This document shows, piece by piece, positions 1 through 7,845 of a stretch of DNA of 39,089 nucleotides. Position numbers and translations under genes: made by a program. Where the stretch lies: NCBI GenBank assembly GCA_001820685.1, contig MHQP01000029.1, positions 1 to 39,089 of the forward strand, given 5' to 3'. The notes under the pieces are model-generated. The model ran no database searches. It was given only the letters and a program-made list of their open reading frames with translations, and had not been told where the DNA came from. How positions within the stretch are numbered: position 1 is the first letter of the stretch; each line of letters begins with the position of its first letter. The DNA comes from Candidatus Sungbacteria bacterium RIFCSPLOWO2_01_FULL_47_32 (GTDB lineage Bacteria > Patescibacteriota > Minisyncoccia > Sungbacterales > GWA2-42-14).

Positions 1-105
1 GGCCAAGAAAACGCCTTAACTATCTTACACCATATGAAGTATTCAAAAAAAATTGCGTTTTGGAATAGAATTAGGGGGGCGAACGCTTCAATTTGGTACA
101 ATAAC

Positions 106-136
106 ATCAGCGTTTTATCAGCGTATCTATCAGCGT
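106..136. repeat. Three phased direct repeats upstream of polX
   Basis: The octamer ATCAGCGT occurs at 106-113, 117-124 and 129-136, with start-to-start spacing of 11 and 12 bp; a partial fourth copy (GTCAGCG) lies at 145-151. A TACAAT box preceded by TG at about 93-101 could be an extended -10 element. The repeats therefore sit in the leader of polX, on one face of the helix. They could be an operator, but this is inference. Confidence 0.4.
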
Positions 137-157
137 TACATTAAGTCAGCGGAAGTT

Positions 158-1903
158 ATGGTCAATTCCGAACTTGCAAAAATGTTATACGAAATGGCGC
201 TTCTTCTCGAAATGAAGGACGTGCCATTCAAACCGCGTGCCTATGAGCATGTGGCACTCTCCGTTGAGGGGCTTGAAGAAGATGTAAAAGATATTTACAA
301 AAAAGGCGGAACAAAAGCGCTCATGGCGGGAATTCCGGGTGTCGGGCAGGGGATTGCGGGTTTCATTGAGGAATATATAAAAACCGGGCGCGTGAAAGAA
401 TACGAAAAAATGAAAAAAGAAACCCCCGTTGATATTTCCGGACTTAAGGCGGTTGAGGGAGTAGGCCCGAAGATGATAAAAACTCTTTGGCAAAAACTAA
501 ATGTGAGAACGCGTGAAGACCTGGAACGCGCCGCACGCGCGGGAAAAATACGGAAACTCGAACACTTCGGGAAAAAGTCGGAAGAAAAAATACTGAAAGG
601 AATTGAATTTTTAAAGAGCTCCGGTGGGAGAAGGATTCTCGGGCATGTATTGCCGGAAATTCTGACGCTTGAAAAAATGATACAGGCGTTTCCCGAAGCC
701 GAACGCGCTATCGTTGCGGGCTCGGTCAGGAGGAAAAAAGAAACAATCGGGGATATTGATATTCTTGTTGTTTCAAAGAAGCCGGAAAAAATAATGGAAC
801 GGTTCTTGGAGATTCCGTTCATTCTTCATGTATATGGTTCGGGTGCAACAAAAACAAATGTGAAACTGAAGAATGGACTGGACGCCGACCTTCGTGTTGT
901 TCCTGCGGAGTCGTTCGGCGCCGCCCTTAATTATTTTACCGGCTCGAAAGAGCATAATGTTGCGCTCCGGCAAATCGCCATAAAAAAAGGGTATAAGTTG
1001 AATGAATATGGCCTCTACAAAGGAACGAAGCAGATCGCGGGCGGGAGCGAGGAGGGACTGTACAAAGCACTCGGACTTCGGTATATTGAGCCGGAACTTC
1101 GTGAGAATACCGGAGAAATTGAAGCGGCGCGGGCAGGCAAACTTCCGGAATTGATAAACTACGGCGAACTAAAGGGAGATTTGCAAATTCAGACGGACTG
1201 GACGGACGGGGAGAACTCAATGGAAGAAATGGCGCACGCGGCCATAAAAGAAGGTCTTGAGTATATCGCGATAACCGACCACACAAAAACACTTGCCATG
1301 ACCGGAGGGGCGGACGAAAAGAAGCTTACGAAACAAATGGAGGCGATTGATAAACTCAATGAAAAGTTAAAAAAACAAGGGCACGCGCTCAAAGTTTTAA
1401 AAGGAGCGGAAGTGAACATTTTGAAAGACGGGACGCTTGATATTGACGATAAAACGCTTGCAAAACTTGATGTCGTGGGAGCGGCCGTGCATACTCACTT
1501 CAATTTGTCCGGCGAGGAGCAAACGAGGCGCATCATTCGCGCGATGGAAAATCCGAATCTTGACATCATCTTTCATCTTTCGACGCGCCTCATAAACAAG
1601 CGCGAGCCGATAGAATTTGATAGTGATGAAATCATACAAGCCGCCAAACGAACGGGAACCATTCTTGAAATAGACGCCTATCCCGATCGCTCGGACATAA
1701 AGGACGAATACATAAAAAAATGTGTTAAGGCGGGAGTAAAAATGTCCATTGATTCGGATGCTCACGCAACTGCCCATATCAAATTTCTTGAAAACGGAAT
1801 TTCGCAGGCGCGCAGGGGATGGGCTAGAAAAGGAGACATTGTAAACGCGTGGCCTCTTCAAAAACTTCTATCATTTCTTATAAAAAACAAAAAACGGCCA
1901 TAA
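158..1903 (+). CDS. polX: DNA polymerase X family with C-terminal PHP domain
   Basis: Bacterial PolX performs gap-filling synthesis in base excision repair, and its PHP domain usually adds 3'-5' exonuclease or AP-endonuclease activity. I start at ATG 158 because the protein then begins directly at the polymerase 8-kDa region; the open frame extends upstream to 53 without family-like sequence. The 582-residue product has helix-hairpin-helix motifs (AGIPGVGQGIAG near residue 60, VEGVGPKM near 100) and the nucleotidyltransferase signature GSVRR..TIGDIDIL with the third carboxylate in DADLRV. A C-terminal PHP domain runs from about 335 to 575. In the PHP domain ITDH, AAVHTHF and IDSDAHA are present, but the usual first HxH is QxQ (Q343, Q345). 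The polymerase half looks intact; the nuclease half may be altered or inactive. Confidence 0.93.
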   Translation: MVNSELAKMLYEMALLLEMKDVPFKPRAYEHVALSVEGLEEDVKDIYKKGGTKALMAGIPGVGQGIAGFIEEYIKTGRVKEYEKMKKETPVDISGLKAVEGVGPKMIKTLWQKLNVRTREDLERAARAGKIRKLEHFGKKSEEKILKGIEFLKSSGGRRILGHVLPEILTLEKMIQAFPEAERAIVAGSVRRKKETIGDIDILVVSKKPEKIMERFLEIPFILHVYGSGATKTNVKLKNGLDADLRVVPAESFGAALNYFTGSKEHNVALRQIAIKKGYKLNEYGLYKGTKQIAGGSEEGLYKALGLRYIEPELRENTGEIEAARAGKLPELINYGELKGDLQIQTDWTDGENSMEEMAHAAIKEGLEYIAITDHTKTLAMTGGADEKKLTKQMEAIDKLNEKLKKQGHALKVLKGAEVNILKDGTLDIDDKTLAKLDVVGAAVHTHFNLSGEEQTRRIIRAMENPNLDIIFHLSTRLINKREPIEFDSDEIIQAAKRTGTILEIDAYPDRSDIKDEYIKKCVKAGVKMSIDSDAHATAHIKFLENGISQARRGWARKGDIVNAWPLQKLLSFLIKNKKRP

Positions 1904-1930
1904 GTTTGCTTTTCGTTCTAGCTATTATGT

Positions 1931-1960
1931 ATTCAAAAAAAAGACGGGCTTAGAGCCCGC
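1931..1960 (-). terminator. Intrinsic terminator
   Basis: CGGGCT (1945-1950) and AGCCCG (1954-1959) form a tight hairpin followed on the minus strand by a U-tract (the A-run at about 1935-1942). It closes the minus-strand gene ending at 1971. Confidence 0.8.
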
Positions 1961-1970
1961 CGATATTTTG

Positions 1971-2372
1971 TCAGTCAATTCTCTTCCACGAAGAGGCATG
2001 TTCTGCTAACATGGAAGCCTTGATCAAATTTCCCAAGTCAAAGTTTATATCCTCGTATTTTTCGGAAAGATTTTGCATGAATTCTTTAAGAACTGCATCG
2101 GCTTCTTCGGGTTCCCAATGGTCAAAGCCCTCCTCGCTATTTTCCATATAATAAGCTTCTTCTCCGCGCGGAGACCGTATGGAAACGACTTTGACCGATA
2201 GTTCTCCGCTATCGTCCCGGAAAGTTTTGAACTCGCCGACAAATTGAGGGTAGTATGGAGGTTTATGGAAAAAGTGGGTTATTTCAACCATCAGATGAAA
2301 GTCGGGAAGAGAGTATGCCGTTGAGGCGCGAAACTGGTATTTCCCTTTCGGGAAAAGCTCTTCAATCGTCAT
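1971..2372 (-). CDS. Hypothetical protein, 133 aa
   Basis: I do not recognise this protein. It is soluble, acidic and rich in aromatic residues, without a signal peptide or membrane span. The start is supported by a strong Shine-Dalgarno sequence (AGGAGG about 7 bases upstream of ATG). It is a single-gene unit with its own terminator, convergent with polX. Length and composition fit a small cytosolic alpha/beta protein, but no motif points to a function. Confidence 0.6.
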   Translation of the reverse strand: MTIEELFPKGKYQFRASTAYSLPDFHLMVEITHFFHKPPYYPQFVGEFKTFRDDSGELSVKVVSIRSPRGEEAYYMENSEEGFDHWEPEEADAVLKEFMQNLSEKYEDINFDLGNLIKASMLAEHASSWKRID

Positions 2373-2578
2373 GGTGTTTCCTCCTTTGGTTTTGTTTTGT
2401 TTGGTTAAAATCCATACACGCAGTTTTTCGCGAATGTAAGGCGCGAGGAAGTCATAAAACCTTTCCAGAGAGAAAAAATTTTTTCGATAGTGCCTTGAGA
2501 AACTCTGAATTTTTTCTTTCCGTATAGTGTTTCAACGACGCTGCGGTCCGGAAGAGTTTACGGAAACACCCGCGGATC

Positions 2579-2845
2579 TTATTCGGGCGTCAGGTCGTAT
2601 TTTAGCCATAGAACAACCCTTTCATACTTTTCGGTATGGAAAGAGCCGCATATGATCGTTTCTTTGTGGAAAATATCTTCCTGCCTAAGCGGGTATCTTC
2701 CATCCTGTCGGACATAGAAAACTATCTTCAAATCTTCGTTTTCGCATGTCGTTACCTGTTCATACGAGTGAAGTTTCCGCGGCGAGGAGAACGGCGCACA
2801 GCCGGAAAGAAAAACTGCAAAAATAAGCAAAAACAACCCACTCAT
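2579..2845 (-). CDS. Small lipoprotein, 88 aa
   Basis: The start at 2845 is chosen because it gives a textbook lipoprotein signal: MSGLFLLIFAVFLSGC, with lipobox LSGC and the Cys at residue 16. The longer frame to 2935 would put 30 unlikely residues in front of the signal. The mature part (about 72 residues) contains two cysteines (TCEND-type and IICGS segments) and no recognised domain. It probably sits on the outer face of the membrane. It is divergent from the alkyltransferase/ABC operon and shares the 2846-2983 intergenic region with it. Confidence 0.6.
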   Translation of the reverse strand: MSGLFLLIFAVFLSGCAPFSSPRKLHSYEQVTTCENEDLKIVFYVRQDGRYPLRQEDIFHKETIICGSFHTEKYERVVLWLKYDLTPE

Positions 2846-2887
2846 ATCTGCTTCGCGTGTTGTCAAAGGCCAATTTCTTTTGTTGTA

Positions 2888-2896
2888 TGCTATAAT
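2888..2896 (+). promoter_or_regulatory. Extended -10 promoter
   Basis: TGCTATAAT is a perfect extended -10 box (TG at 2888-2889, TATAAT at 2891-2896). No good -35 lies 17 bp upstream. It faces the alkyltransferase/ABC operon starting at 2984. Between them the arms AAGCCC (2941-2946) and GGGCTT (about 2971-2976) could form a leader hairpin. Confidence 0.55.
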
Positions 2897-2983
2897 AGAT
2901 TCAAGGTTTCCACAAGTCTCAAACTTGCAATTCATCTTAAAAAGCCCATAATGAATTGACTATTTACTGTTTGGGCTTTATTC

Positions 2984-3295
2984 ATGACACTATTTAAAGA
3001 AAAAGTATATTCAGTCGTACGCAAAATTCCAAAAGGGAAAGTGCTTACATATCAGACCGTCGCGCACGCGATCGGATGCGGGAGGGCAGGAAGGGCTGTG
3101 GGGAACGCGCTAAATAAAAACCATTCCCCGGCAGTTCCGTGCCATCGCGTTATACGAGGAGACGGACTGGTCGGCGGATTCAACGGAGGCGAAGACCGGA
3201 AAATAAAATTGCTTTCTCGGGAAGGAATTATTATATCAAACGGTCGTATTGACCTCTTGAAATATTTGCACCATGGAAAAAGAAAACATTCTTGA
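2984..3295 (+). CDS. MGMT-type methylated-DNA--cysteine alkyltransferase domain protein, 103 aa
   Basis: This is the DNA-binding/catalytic domain of the Ogt/MGMT family, which repairs O6-alkylguanine by transferring the alkyl group to a cysteine. The sequence has the helix-turn-helix region (GKVLTYQTVAHAIG), the recognition-helix segment GRAGRAVGNAL and the active site PCHRV with Cys53, then GGFNGG. The N-terminal ribonuclease-H-like domain of full-length Ogt (about 160-180 aa) is absent, as in short alkyltransferase-like proteins. In true ATL proteins the Cys is usually Trp; here it is Cys, so the reaction could still occur. The gene overlaps the ABC ATPase by 23 bp and probably heads its operon. 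Confidence 0.88.
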   Translation: MTLFKEKVYSVVRKIPKGKVLTYQTVAHAIGCGRAGRAVGNALNKNHSPAVPCHRVIRGDGLVGGFNGGEDRKIKLLSREGIIISNGRIDLLKYLHHGKRKHS

Positions 3296-3986
3296 AGTAA
3301 AAAATCTGACGGTTGTACTCGACGGGGAAACCCTGCTTAAAGACATAACGTTTTCCGTTGTCGAAGGCGAGGCGCTTTCTATTATCGGGCCGAATGGAGC
3401 CGGAAAAACTCTTCTTTTCAGAGCACTTCTTGGTTTCATTCCCTACAAAGGAGAAATAACATGGAGAGACGGAGTTAAGATCGGATACGTTCCTCAAAAA
3501 TTTCTTGTTGAGCGTTCGACCCCCATCACGGTGCGGGAGTTTTTTTTGCTCCACTCGAAACATTTTTGGGCGCCGGAGAAATCGTTTGTTGGGCACTTAA
3601 GCCACGAACTTTCTCTTGTGGGTCTTTCGAAGGAAATTCTTGGAAAACCGATGGGGGAAATTTCAGGAGGACAGCTCCAGAGGGTGCTTGTTTCCTGGGC
3701 GCTCATTGATCATCCTGATGTGCTTCTTTTTGACGAACCGACAGCAGGCATCGACGTCGGAGGGGAAGAGACGATATACACTATCATGCACAAGATCCAG
3801 GACGAGTGGGGAACGACGATCCTTCAGATCTCGCATGATTTGAACATGGTATACCGATATACGCCGAAGGTCCTCTGTATCAATAAAAAGATGATTTGCA
3901 ACGGAGCCCCGCAGGATGTTTTAAGTCCGAAGGAGCTTTCGAAAATTTACGGAGGGAGCGCGTTTTATCATCATATTGATTCATAA
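3273..3986 (+). CDS. znuC: Metal ABC transporter ATP-binding protein (Zn/Mn type)
   Basis: This is an ABC ATPase that powers import through the membrane partner encoded next. Walker A is GPNGAGKT (residues about 35-42), the signature is SGGQLQRV and Walker B is VLLFDEPTAGID, followed by the switch histidine in QISHDLNMV. The length of 237 aa is typical for ZnuC/MntB-type ATPases. Metal specificity cannot be read from the ATPase; the assignment rests on pairing with an ABC-3 type permease 3 bp downstream. No periplasmic-type metal-binding lipoprotein gene lies beside it, which is unusual for this importer class. Confidence 0.88.
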   Translation: MEKENILEVKNLTVVLDGETLLKDITFSVVEGEALSIIGPNGAGKTLLFRALLGFIPYKGEITWRDGVKIGYVPQKFLVERSTPITVREFFLLHSKHFWAPEKSFVGHLSHELSLVGLSKEILGKPMGEISGGQLQRVLVSWALIDHPDVLLFDEPTAGIDVGGEETIYTIMHKIQDEWGTTILQISHDLNMVYRYTPKVLCINKKMICNGAPQDVLSPKELSKIYGGSAFYHHIDS

Positions 3987-3989
3987 ATT

Positions 3990-4751
3990 ATGGAAGCGTC
4001 ACTCTATCAATCTCTTATCATCGGACTTATGGTCGGCGCTGCGTCGGGTGCCATCGGTTCTTTTGTTATATTAAAAAGAATGGCGCTTGTGGGAGATGCA
4101 ATGTCCCACATAGCGCTTCCTGGGATTGCTCTTGCGCTCTTGTATGGGGTTGACCCGTTCTTCGGTGTTTTAGCGTTCCTCGTGGGAGCGGCGGTTCTTG
4201 TGTGGTGGCTTGAGGGAAGAACGAAGCTTGCTCCTGACGCGCTTGTCGGACTTTTGTTTACTTCCAGCCTTGCTATTGGTATTCTTGCTATTCCGAATGC
4301 CGAGCTTCTCGAATCGTTGTTTGGAGAGTTTCCGGCGCTTTCTCCTCCGGCATTTTTTCTCATTATCGGAGCCGCTTTTCTCCTTATAGTCGCTACGTTC
4401 GCTTTAACAAAAAGATTTCTTCTTGCGGTTGTTTCTCCGGAGCTTGCGCACGTCACAAACAAGCGGAGCGATAACCTTATTTTATTCCTCATTTTTGCGT
4501 TTGTTGTAGCTCTTGGGATCAAGCTTGTGGGGACTCTGTTAATGGGGGCGCTCACGATCATTCCGGCTTCTATCGCCAAAAACTCAACGAAAAGCATGAA
4601 AACTTTTATAGTCGGAAGTGCGGTGATTGGTGGGGCTGTTTCCGTCGGAGGTGTTTTGATTGCGCGAACCTATGGCTTTATTCCAGGGCCGACAATTATT
4701 CTTCTCGGTGCCGGATGCTTTGTCCTTTCGCTTGGGCTTAGGCGCTCATAA
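3990..4751 (+). CDS. znuB: Metal ABC transporter permease (ABC-3 family)
   Basis: This hydrophobic 253-residue protein has about eight membrane spans and belongs to the ZnuB/MntB/ABC-3 family. It begins with the family-typical short helix and a GAASGAIGSFVILKRMALVGDAMSHIALPG stretch (quoted in pieces: GSFVILKRMALVGD, then SHIALPGIAL), where the conserved histidine and proline are seen. The second half has VGTLLMGALTIIPASIA, the conserved coupling region. It lies 3 bp after the ATPase and is almost certainly co-translated with it. Its likely role is import of Zn or Mn across the single membrane. A bidirectional terminator follows. Confidence 0.88.
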   Translation: MEASLYQSLIIGLMVGAASGAIGSFVILKRMALVGDAMSHIALPGIALALLYGVDPFFGVLAFLVGAAVLVWWLEGRTKLAPDALVGLLFTSSLAIGILAIPNAELLESLFGEFPALSPPAFFLIIGAAFLLIVATFALTKRFLLAVVSPELAHVTNKRSDNLILFLIFAFVVALGIKLVGTLLMGALTIIPASIAKNSTKSMKTFIVGSAVIGGAVSVGGVLIARTYGFIPGPTIILLGAGCFVLSLGLRRS

Positions 4752-4765
4752 TGTTTCAAAAACAA

Positions 4766-4797
4766 AACCGCCCCCGATGAACATCGGGACGGTTTTT
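4766..4797. terminator. Bidirectional terminator
   Basis: AAAACCG..CCCCGATG, loop AA, then CATCGGGACGGTTTTT makes a long hairpin with A- and T-runs on both sides. It separates the convergent znuB and rplT units. The same GATG-loop-CATC hairpin core recurs at 7849-7872 and 15840-15863. Confidence 0.85.
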
Positions 4798-4813
4798 AAA
4801 ATTCTCGTATAAA

Positions 4814-5158
4814 TTATTTTACGGCGGAAACTATTTTCTGAAAAACTTCGGGGTAATTTACCGCAAGCTCCGAAAGCACTTTTCTATCGAGCTCAATTTT
4901 TTTCTGCTTGAGCGCGTGAATGAAACGGGAATAACTTAACCCGTGTGGGCGCACTCCCGCATCAATGCGCGTTTGCCAAAGCCTCCGGTATTCTCTTTTT
5001 TTGAGTTTGCGCCCGACAAAGGCATAGGACCACGCGTGATACAGCGCGTCTTTTGCGGAGCGCTCCTTTGACTTCCTTCCCCACTTAAAACCTTTCGCGT
5101 GCTTAAGAACCGCTTCTCGTCTTTTATTTGCTGTTGTTCCTCGTTTGACTCGGGTCAT
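4814..5158 (-). CDS. rplT: Large ribosomal subunit protein bL20
   Basis: This 114-residue protein is basic throughout and matches bL20 end to end: MTRVKRGTTANKRR at the N-terminus, AKGFKWGRKS, then the conserved YAFVGRKLKKREYRRLWQTRI and GLSYSRFIHALKQ segments (each under 20 residues when read separately). bL20 binds 23S rRNA early in 50S assembly and in many bacteria represses its own operon. It is the last gene of infC-rpmI-rplT, 62 bp after rpmI. Confidence 0.97.
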   Translation of the reverse strand: MTRVKRGTTANKRREAVLKHAKGFKWGRKSKERSAKDALYHAWSYAFVGRKLKKREYRRLWQTRIDAGVRPHGLSYSRFIHALKQKKIELDRKVLSELAVNYPEVFQKIVSAVK

Positions 5159-5220
5159 GGCGTGTTAAAAAGGCGCGGAAGAAGCGGGCATACCCGCTCC
5201 CTGCCGCAGTCCTCTCATGG

Positions 5221-5400
5221 CTACATCATTTGTCTTATCTTTTTTTCGTATGAAGGTGAGAATGACGAGGACAAGTGTTTTCTCGTCTGTGAACCCCGTG
5301 ATGCTTTTGCGTTAAAATGGTCAATGCCCGCTCGTCGTTTGAGCAGTTTTCCGGATTTCGTGGTTTTGACGCGCTTTAAAATGCTTTTGTTAGGTTTCAT
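5221..5400 (-). CDS. rpmI: Large ribosomal subunit protein bL35, 59 aa
   Basis: Translation from ATG 5400 gives MKPNKSILKRVKTTKSGKLL, continuing KRRAGIDHFNAKASRGSQTR and ending at TAG 5221. The KxxKRxKxTxxGKxxxRxAGxxH pattern is the bL35 signature. At 59 residues it is slightly shorter than usual (about 64). It lies in the invariant position between infC and rplT, 9 bp after the infC stop, so identification is secure despite the short length. Confidence 0.95.
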   Translation of the reverse strand: MKPNKSILKRVKTTKSGKLLKRRAGIDHFNAKASRGSQTRKHLSSSFSPSYEKKIRQMM

Positions 5401-5409
5401 GGTAGGCGA

Positions 5410-5940
5410 TTATTTTTTGTTGCCGCTTGCGGGCTTGATTATAGTAATGAATCCCTGCGGAGTGCGTTTTATTTCCATTTCAAATTCTTTGTTGTGTATC
5501 ATGTCGAGAAATTCCCCGAATTTTCCATAGGCGAACTCTCTCAATGCTTTTTGGCGTCCCCGGAGCAGGAGGTCTATTCGTACTTTGTTTCCTTCAGTCA
5601 GGAACCCCTCCGTTTGTTTTGCCTTGAGCTCAAGGTCATGCCTCCCGGTCGTAAATCCGATGCGGATATTCTTCAATTCAACTTCCTTTTGCTTTGTTTT
5701 TTGCTGGCGCTCCTTCTTTTCTTCCTCATACTTGAACTTTCCGAAATCCATTATTTTCGTAACGGGAGGCCGCGCGGTCGGCGCAATTTCTATAAGGTCA
5801 AGCCCCCGTTCCTCTGCGATACGGAGTGCTTCAGGTGTCTCCATGACGCCGAGGTTTTGCCCGTTCTCGTCTATGACGCGGACAGGGGAGAGCCTGATAT
5901 ATTGATTTGTCCGATAGCGCTTCTGAATAGGATTTGAAAT
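5410..5940 (-). CDS. infC: Translation initiation factor IF-3, probable AUU start
   Basis: IF-3 binds the 30S subunit and proofreads the start codon and initiator tRNA. The first ATG (5844) would delete part of the N-domain: the upstream in-frame residues VRVIDENGQNLGV are the expected first strand of IF-3. Extending back reaches ATT at 5938-5940 (ISNPIQKRYRTNQYIR), preceded by GGA about 8 bases upstream; no ATG, GTG or TTG lies between. The -10 box at 5972-5977 rules out starts further upstream. AUU initiation is the well-known autoregulatory feature of infC in other bacteria. The product is 177 residues, normal for the family. The C-domain (about 85-177) has KNIRIG and GRQKALREF. It is the first gene of the infC-rpmI-rplT operon. 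Confidence 0.92.
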   Translation of the reverse strand: MSNPIQKRYRTNQYIRLSPVRVIDENGQNLGVMETPEALRIAEERGLDLIEIAPTARPPVTKIMDFGKFKYEEEKKERQQKTKQKEVELKNIRIGFTTGRHDLELKAKQTEGFLTEGNKVRIDLLLRGRQKALREFAYGKFGEFLDMIHNKEFEMEIKRTPQGFITIIKPASGNKK

Positions 5941-5971
5941 TAATATTCCGTATGAAAAACGTGATGTAGAT

Positions 5972-6000
5972 AGTGTAATCGTTTTTTAATTCTGCGTCAA
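5972..6000 (-). promoter_or_regulatory. Sigma70-type promoter of infC operon
   Basis: On the minus strand TTGACG (6000-5995), a 17-bp spacer and TACACT (5977-5972). The transcript would start near 5965, giving infC a leader of about 25 nt before the AUU codon. Confidence 0.7.
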
Positions 6001-6076
6001 GGGGTGGGTGGAGGCATACAAATCTCTTGGTTTTAGGCTGCTCTATAAACCCTTCTTTATAAAAAGCCGCCGGTTG

Positions 6077-6085
6077 TGCTAAAAT
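6077..6085 (+). promoter_or_regulatory. Extended -10 promoter of histidine kinase gene
   Basis: TGCTAAAAT (TG 6077-6078, TAAAAT 6080-6085) places the transcript start near 6092, about 9 bases before the ATG at 6101. No Shine-Dalgarno sequence is visible in that short leader. Confidence 0.5.
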
Positions 6086-6100
6086 AGCGGTATTAAAACC

Positions 6101-7396
6101 ATGGTTACCTTTCTTATTTTTTTTGCGGGGGTGTTTATGGGTTGTATTGGAACAGGCATTTTTTTACGAAAGCGCGAAGCATCCGTAAATAACCGCGGGT
6201 CGGCAAGCCCGACGCTTCGCGGCATAACGATTCCAGACAGCGATGTTGTCCACCAACGCGACAAGTTCGCGGCAATTTTTTCTTCTATTCGGGAGGGTAT
6301 TGTTGTTGTTGATAAAGGGCACAATATCACGTTTATCAACCAAGCGGCAGGTTCTCTTCTGCGCGTTGCCCCCGCCGAGGTTCTTGGGAAAGCTCTTGAA
6401 TTGTCCATCTTTTTATTTAAGGAGTCAAAGCCGTATGAGATTAAAACACAGGAACTTCTCCAAGGAGTCATCTTGAGCACCGACATAATTTCAGGGGACG
6501 TCTTGGATCGCTTTAGCGTGCGCACGAACGACGGAAAATCTTTTCCTATCGCATTCGCTCTTACGACGCTTCTTGAAGGAAACGAAATTGCCGGAGCAAT
6601 TATGGTATTTCGCGACGTTACGAAAGAAAGGGAAATTGACCGCGAAAAGAGTGAATTTGTTTCACTTGCTTCGCACCAGCTACGCACGCCAATCTCGAGC
6701 ATCAATTGGTACGCCGAGATGCTCCTTTCGGGAGATGCGGGCAGGGTTTCAAAAAAACAGAAGCAATATCTTGATGAAATATATAAAGGAAGCCAGCGCT
6801 CAACAGACCTTATTCGTTCTCTTTTGAATGTTTCGCGGATTGAGCTTGGCAAATTTCCCATTGACCCGGAAACCGTAAAGGTTAAAGACCTTGTGGGGCA
6901 GGTCTGCCGCGATCTTTTGCTTCCGGCCCGCAAGAAGAAAATAAAAATAACGGAAAATTACGCGCCGGAAATTCCTGCTATAGCAGCCGATCCGAGGCTC
7001 CTTACGATGGCAGTGCAAAACATCATTTCGAATGCCATTTCGTATACTCCCGCGGGTGGACATATTTTTGTTTCCGTTGCGTTCGAAGGGACAAAAGACC
7101 ACGGGGGGACAAAAACCTCTAAGAAAGATATTGTTATTACTGTCTCCGACTCGGGATACGGCATTCCTAAGGCAGAGCAGCCGAAAATATTTACGAAAAT
7201 GTACCGTGCTGATAATGTTAAAAAGTTGAAAGACACCGAGGGGACCGGCCTCGGGCTCTATATTGCCCGCTCTGTTATCCAGCATGCAGGAGGGAACATC
7301 CGTTTTGAGTCCGAAGAGGGAAAAGGAACGACGTTTTATATTACTGTTCCTCTGGTGGGAATGAAAAAGAGGGAAGGAACGCGCCGGCTTGAATAA
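6101..7396 (+). CDS. Membrane-anchored PAS-domain sensor histidine kinase
   Basis: This 431-residue kinase has one N-terminal membrane helix (about residues 2-22), then a PAS domain (about 45-175, ending in AIMVFRDVTKEREIDREKSE). The dimerisation/phosphoacceptor domain has the H-box SLASHQLRTP (His192). The C-terminal ATPase domain shows the N-box (NIISNAISYTP), the G1 box (VSDSGYGIP) and the G2 box (GTGLGLYIA). It has no extracytoplasmic sensor loop, so the input is probably intracellular or membrane-linked through PAS. A single-domain response regulator follows 20 bp downstream and is the likely partner. The signal is unknown. Confidence 0.9.
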   Translation: MVTFLIFFAGVFMGCIGTGIFLRKREASVNNRGSASPTLRGITIPDSDVVHQRDKFAAIFSSIREGIVVVDKGHNITFINQAAGSLLRVAPAEVLGKALELSIFLFKESKPYEIKTQELLQGVILSTDIISGDVLDRFSVRTNDGKSFPIAFALTTLLEGNEIAGAIMVFRDVTKEREIDREKSEFVSLASHQLRTPISSINWYAEMLLSGDAGRVSKKQKQYLDEIYKGSQRSTDLIRSLLNVSRIELGKFPIDPETVKVKDLVGQVCRDLLLPARKKKIKITENYAPEIPAIAADPRLLTMAVQNIISNAISYTPAGGHIFVSVAFEGTKDHGGTKTSKKDIVITVSDSGYGIPKAEQPKIFTKMYRADNVKKLKDTEGTGLGLYIARSVIQHAGGNIRFESEEGKGTTFYITVPLVGMKKREGTRRLE

Positions 7397-7416
7397 TTTT
7401 CATAACAAAAAGACTC

Positions 7417-7809
7417 ATGCTCAATAAATTTTTAAACAAATTCAACAAAAAAATCCTTGTTATTGAAGACGATCCGTCGCTCCGGCAAGCTATAACCGAC
7501 AAACTTACAGGCAGTGGATTCTCGGTGGTGCAAGCCGAAGACGGCGAAGAGGGGCTTCGCTTTGCGTATAAAAATCATCCGAGGGTTATTTTACTTGACC
7601 TCATGCTTCCAATTACCGACGGGGCGGGAGTGCTCGATGAGTTGCGAAAAGACGAATGGGGGAAGGACGTACCCGTGATCGTTATGTCGAATCTTCTCGA
7701 AGATGAAAATCTTGTGAAGAGATATCATGTTTTTGGATACATCGTGAAGTCCGATTGGAAAATGGAAGATGTCATAAAGAAAGTTAGAGAGGCGATTGCG
7801 GAAGGATAG
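7417..7809 (+). CDS. Single-domain (CheY-like) response regulator
   Basis: This 130-residue receiver domain has the acidic pair IEDD at residues 17-19, the phosphoacceptor Asp61 in LLDLMLP, Ser in VIVMSN and the conserved Lys in VKSD. No DNA-binding or enzymatic output domain is attached, so it must act by protein interaction or pass the phosphate on. It lies directly downstream of the PAS kinase and ends before an intrinsic terminator, so the two form one operon. Confidence 0.9.
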   Translation: MLNKFLNKFNKKILVIEDDPSLRQAITDKLTGSGFSVVQAEDGEEGLRFAYKNHPRVILLDLMLPITDGAGVLDELRKDEWGKDVPVIVMSNLLEDENLVKRYHVFGYIVKSDWKMEDVIKKVREAIAEG

Positions 7810-7845
7810 CATCGCGTTTTGAGAAAGTATTTTTTTAGAAATAAA

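Noticed and set aside
53-157. N-terminal extension of PolX to position 53
   Set aside because: The extra 35 residues include translated operator-like repeats and are not family-like; ATG 158 starts at the conserved polymerase domain.
2045-2527. Long open frames antisense or alternative to the 133-aa gene
   Set aside because: They are shadows: no ribosome binding site and no family-like sequence, whereas the minus-strand 133-aa gene has AGGAGG.
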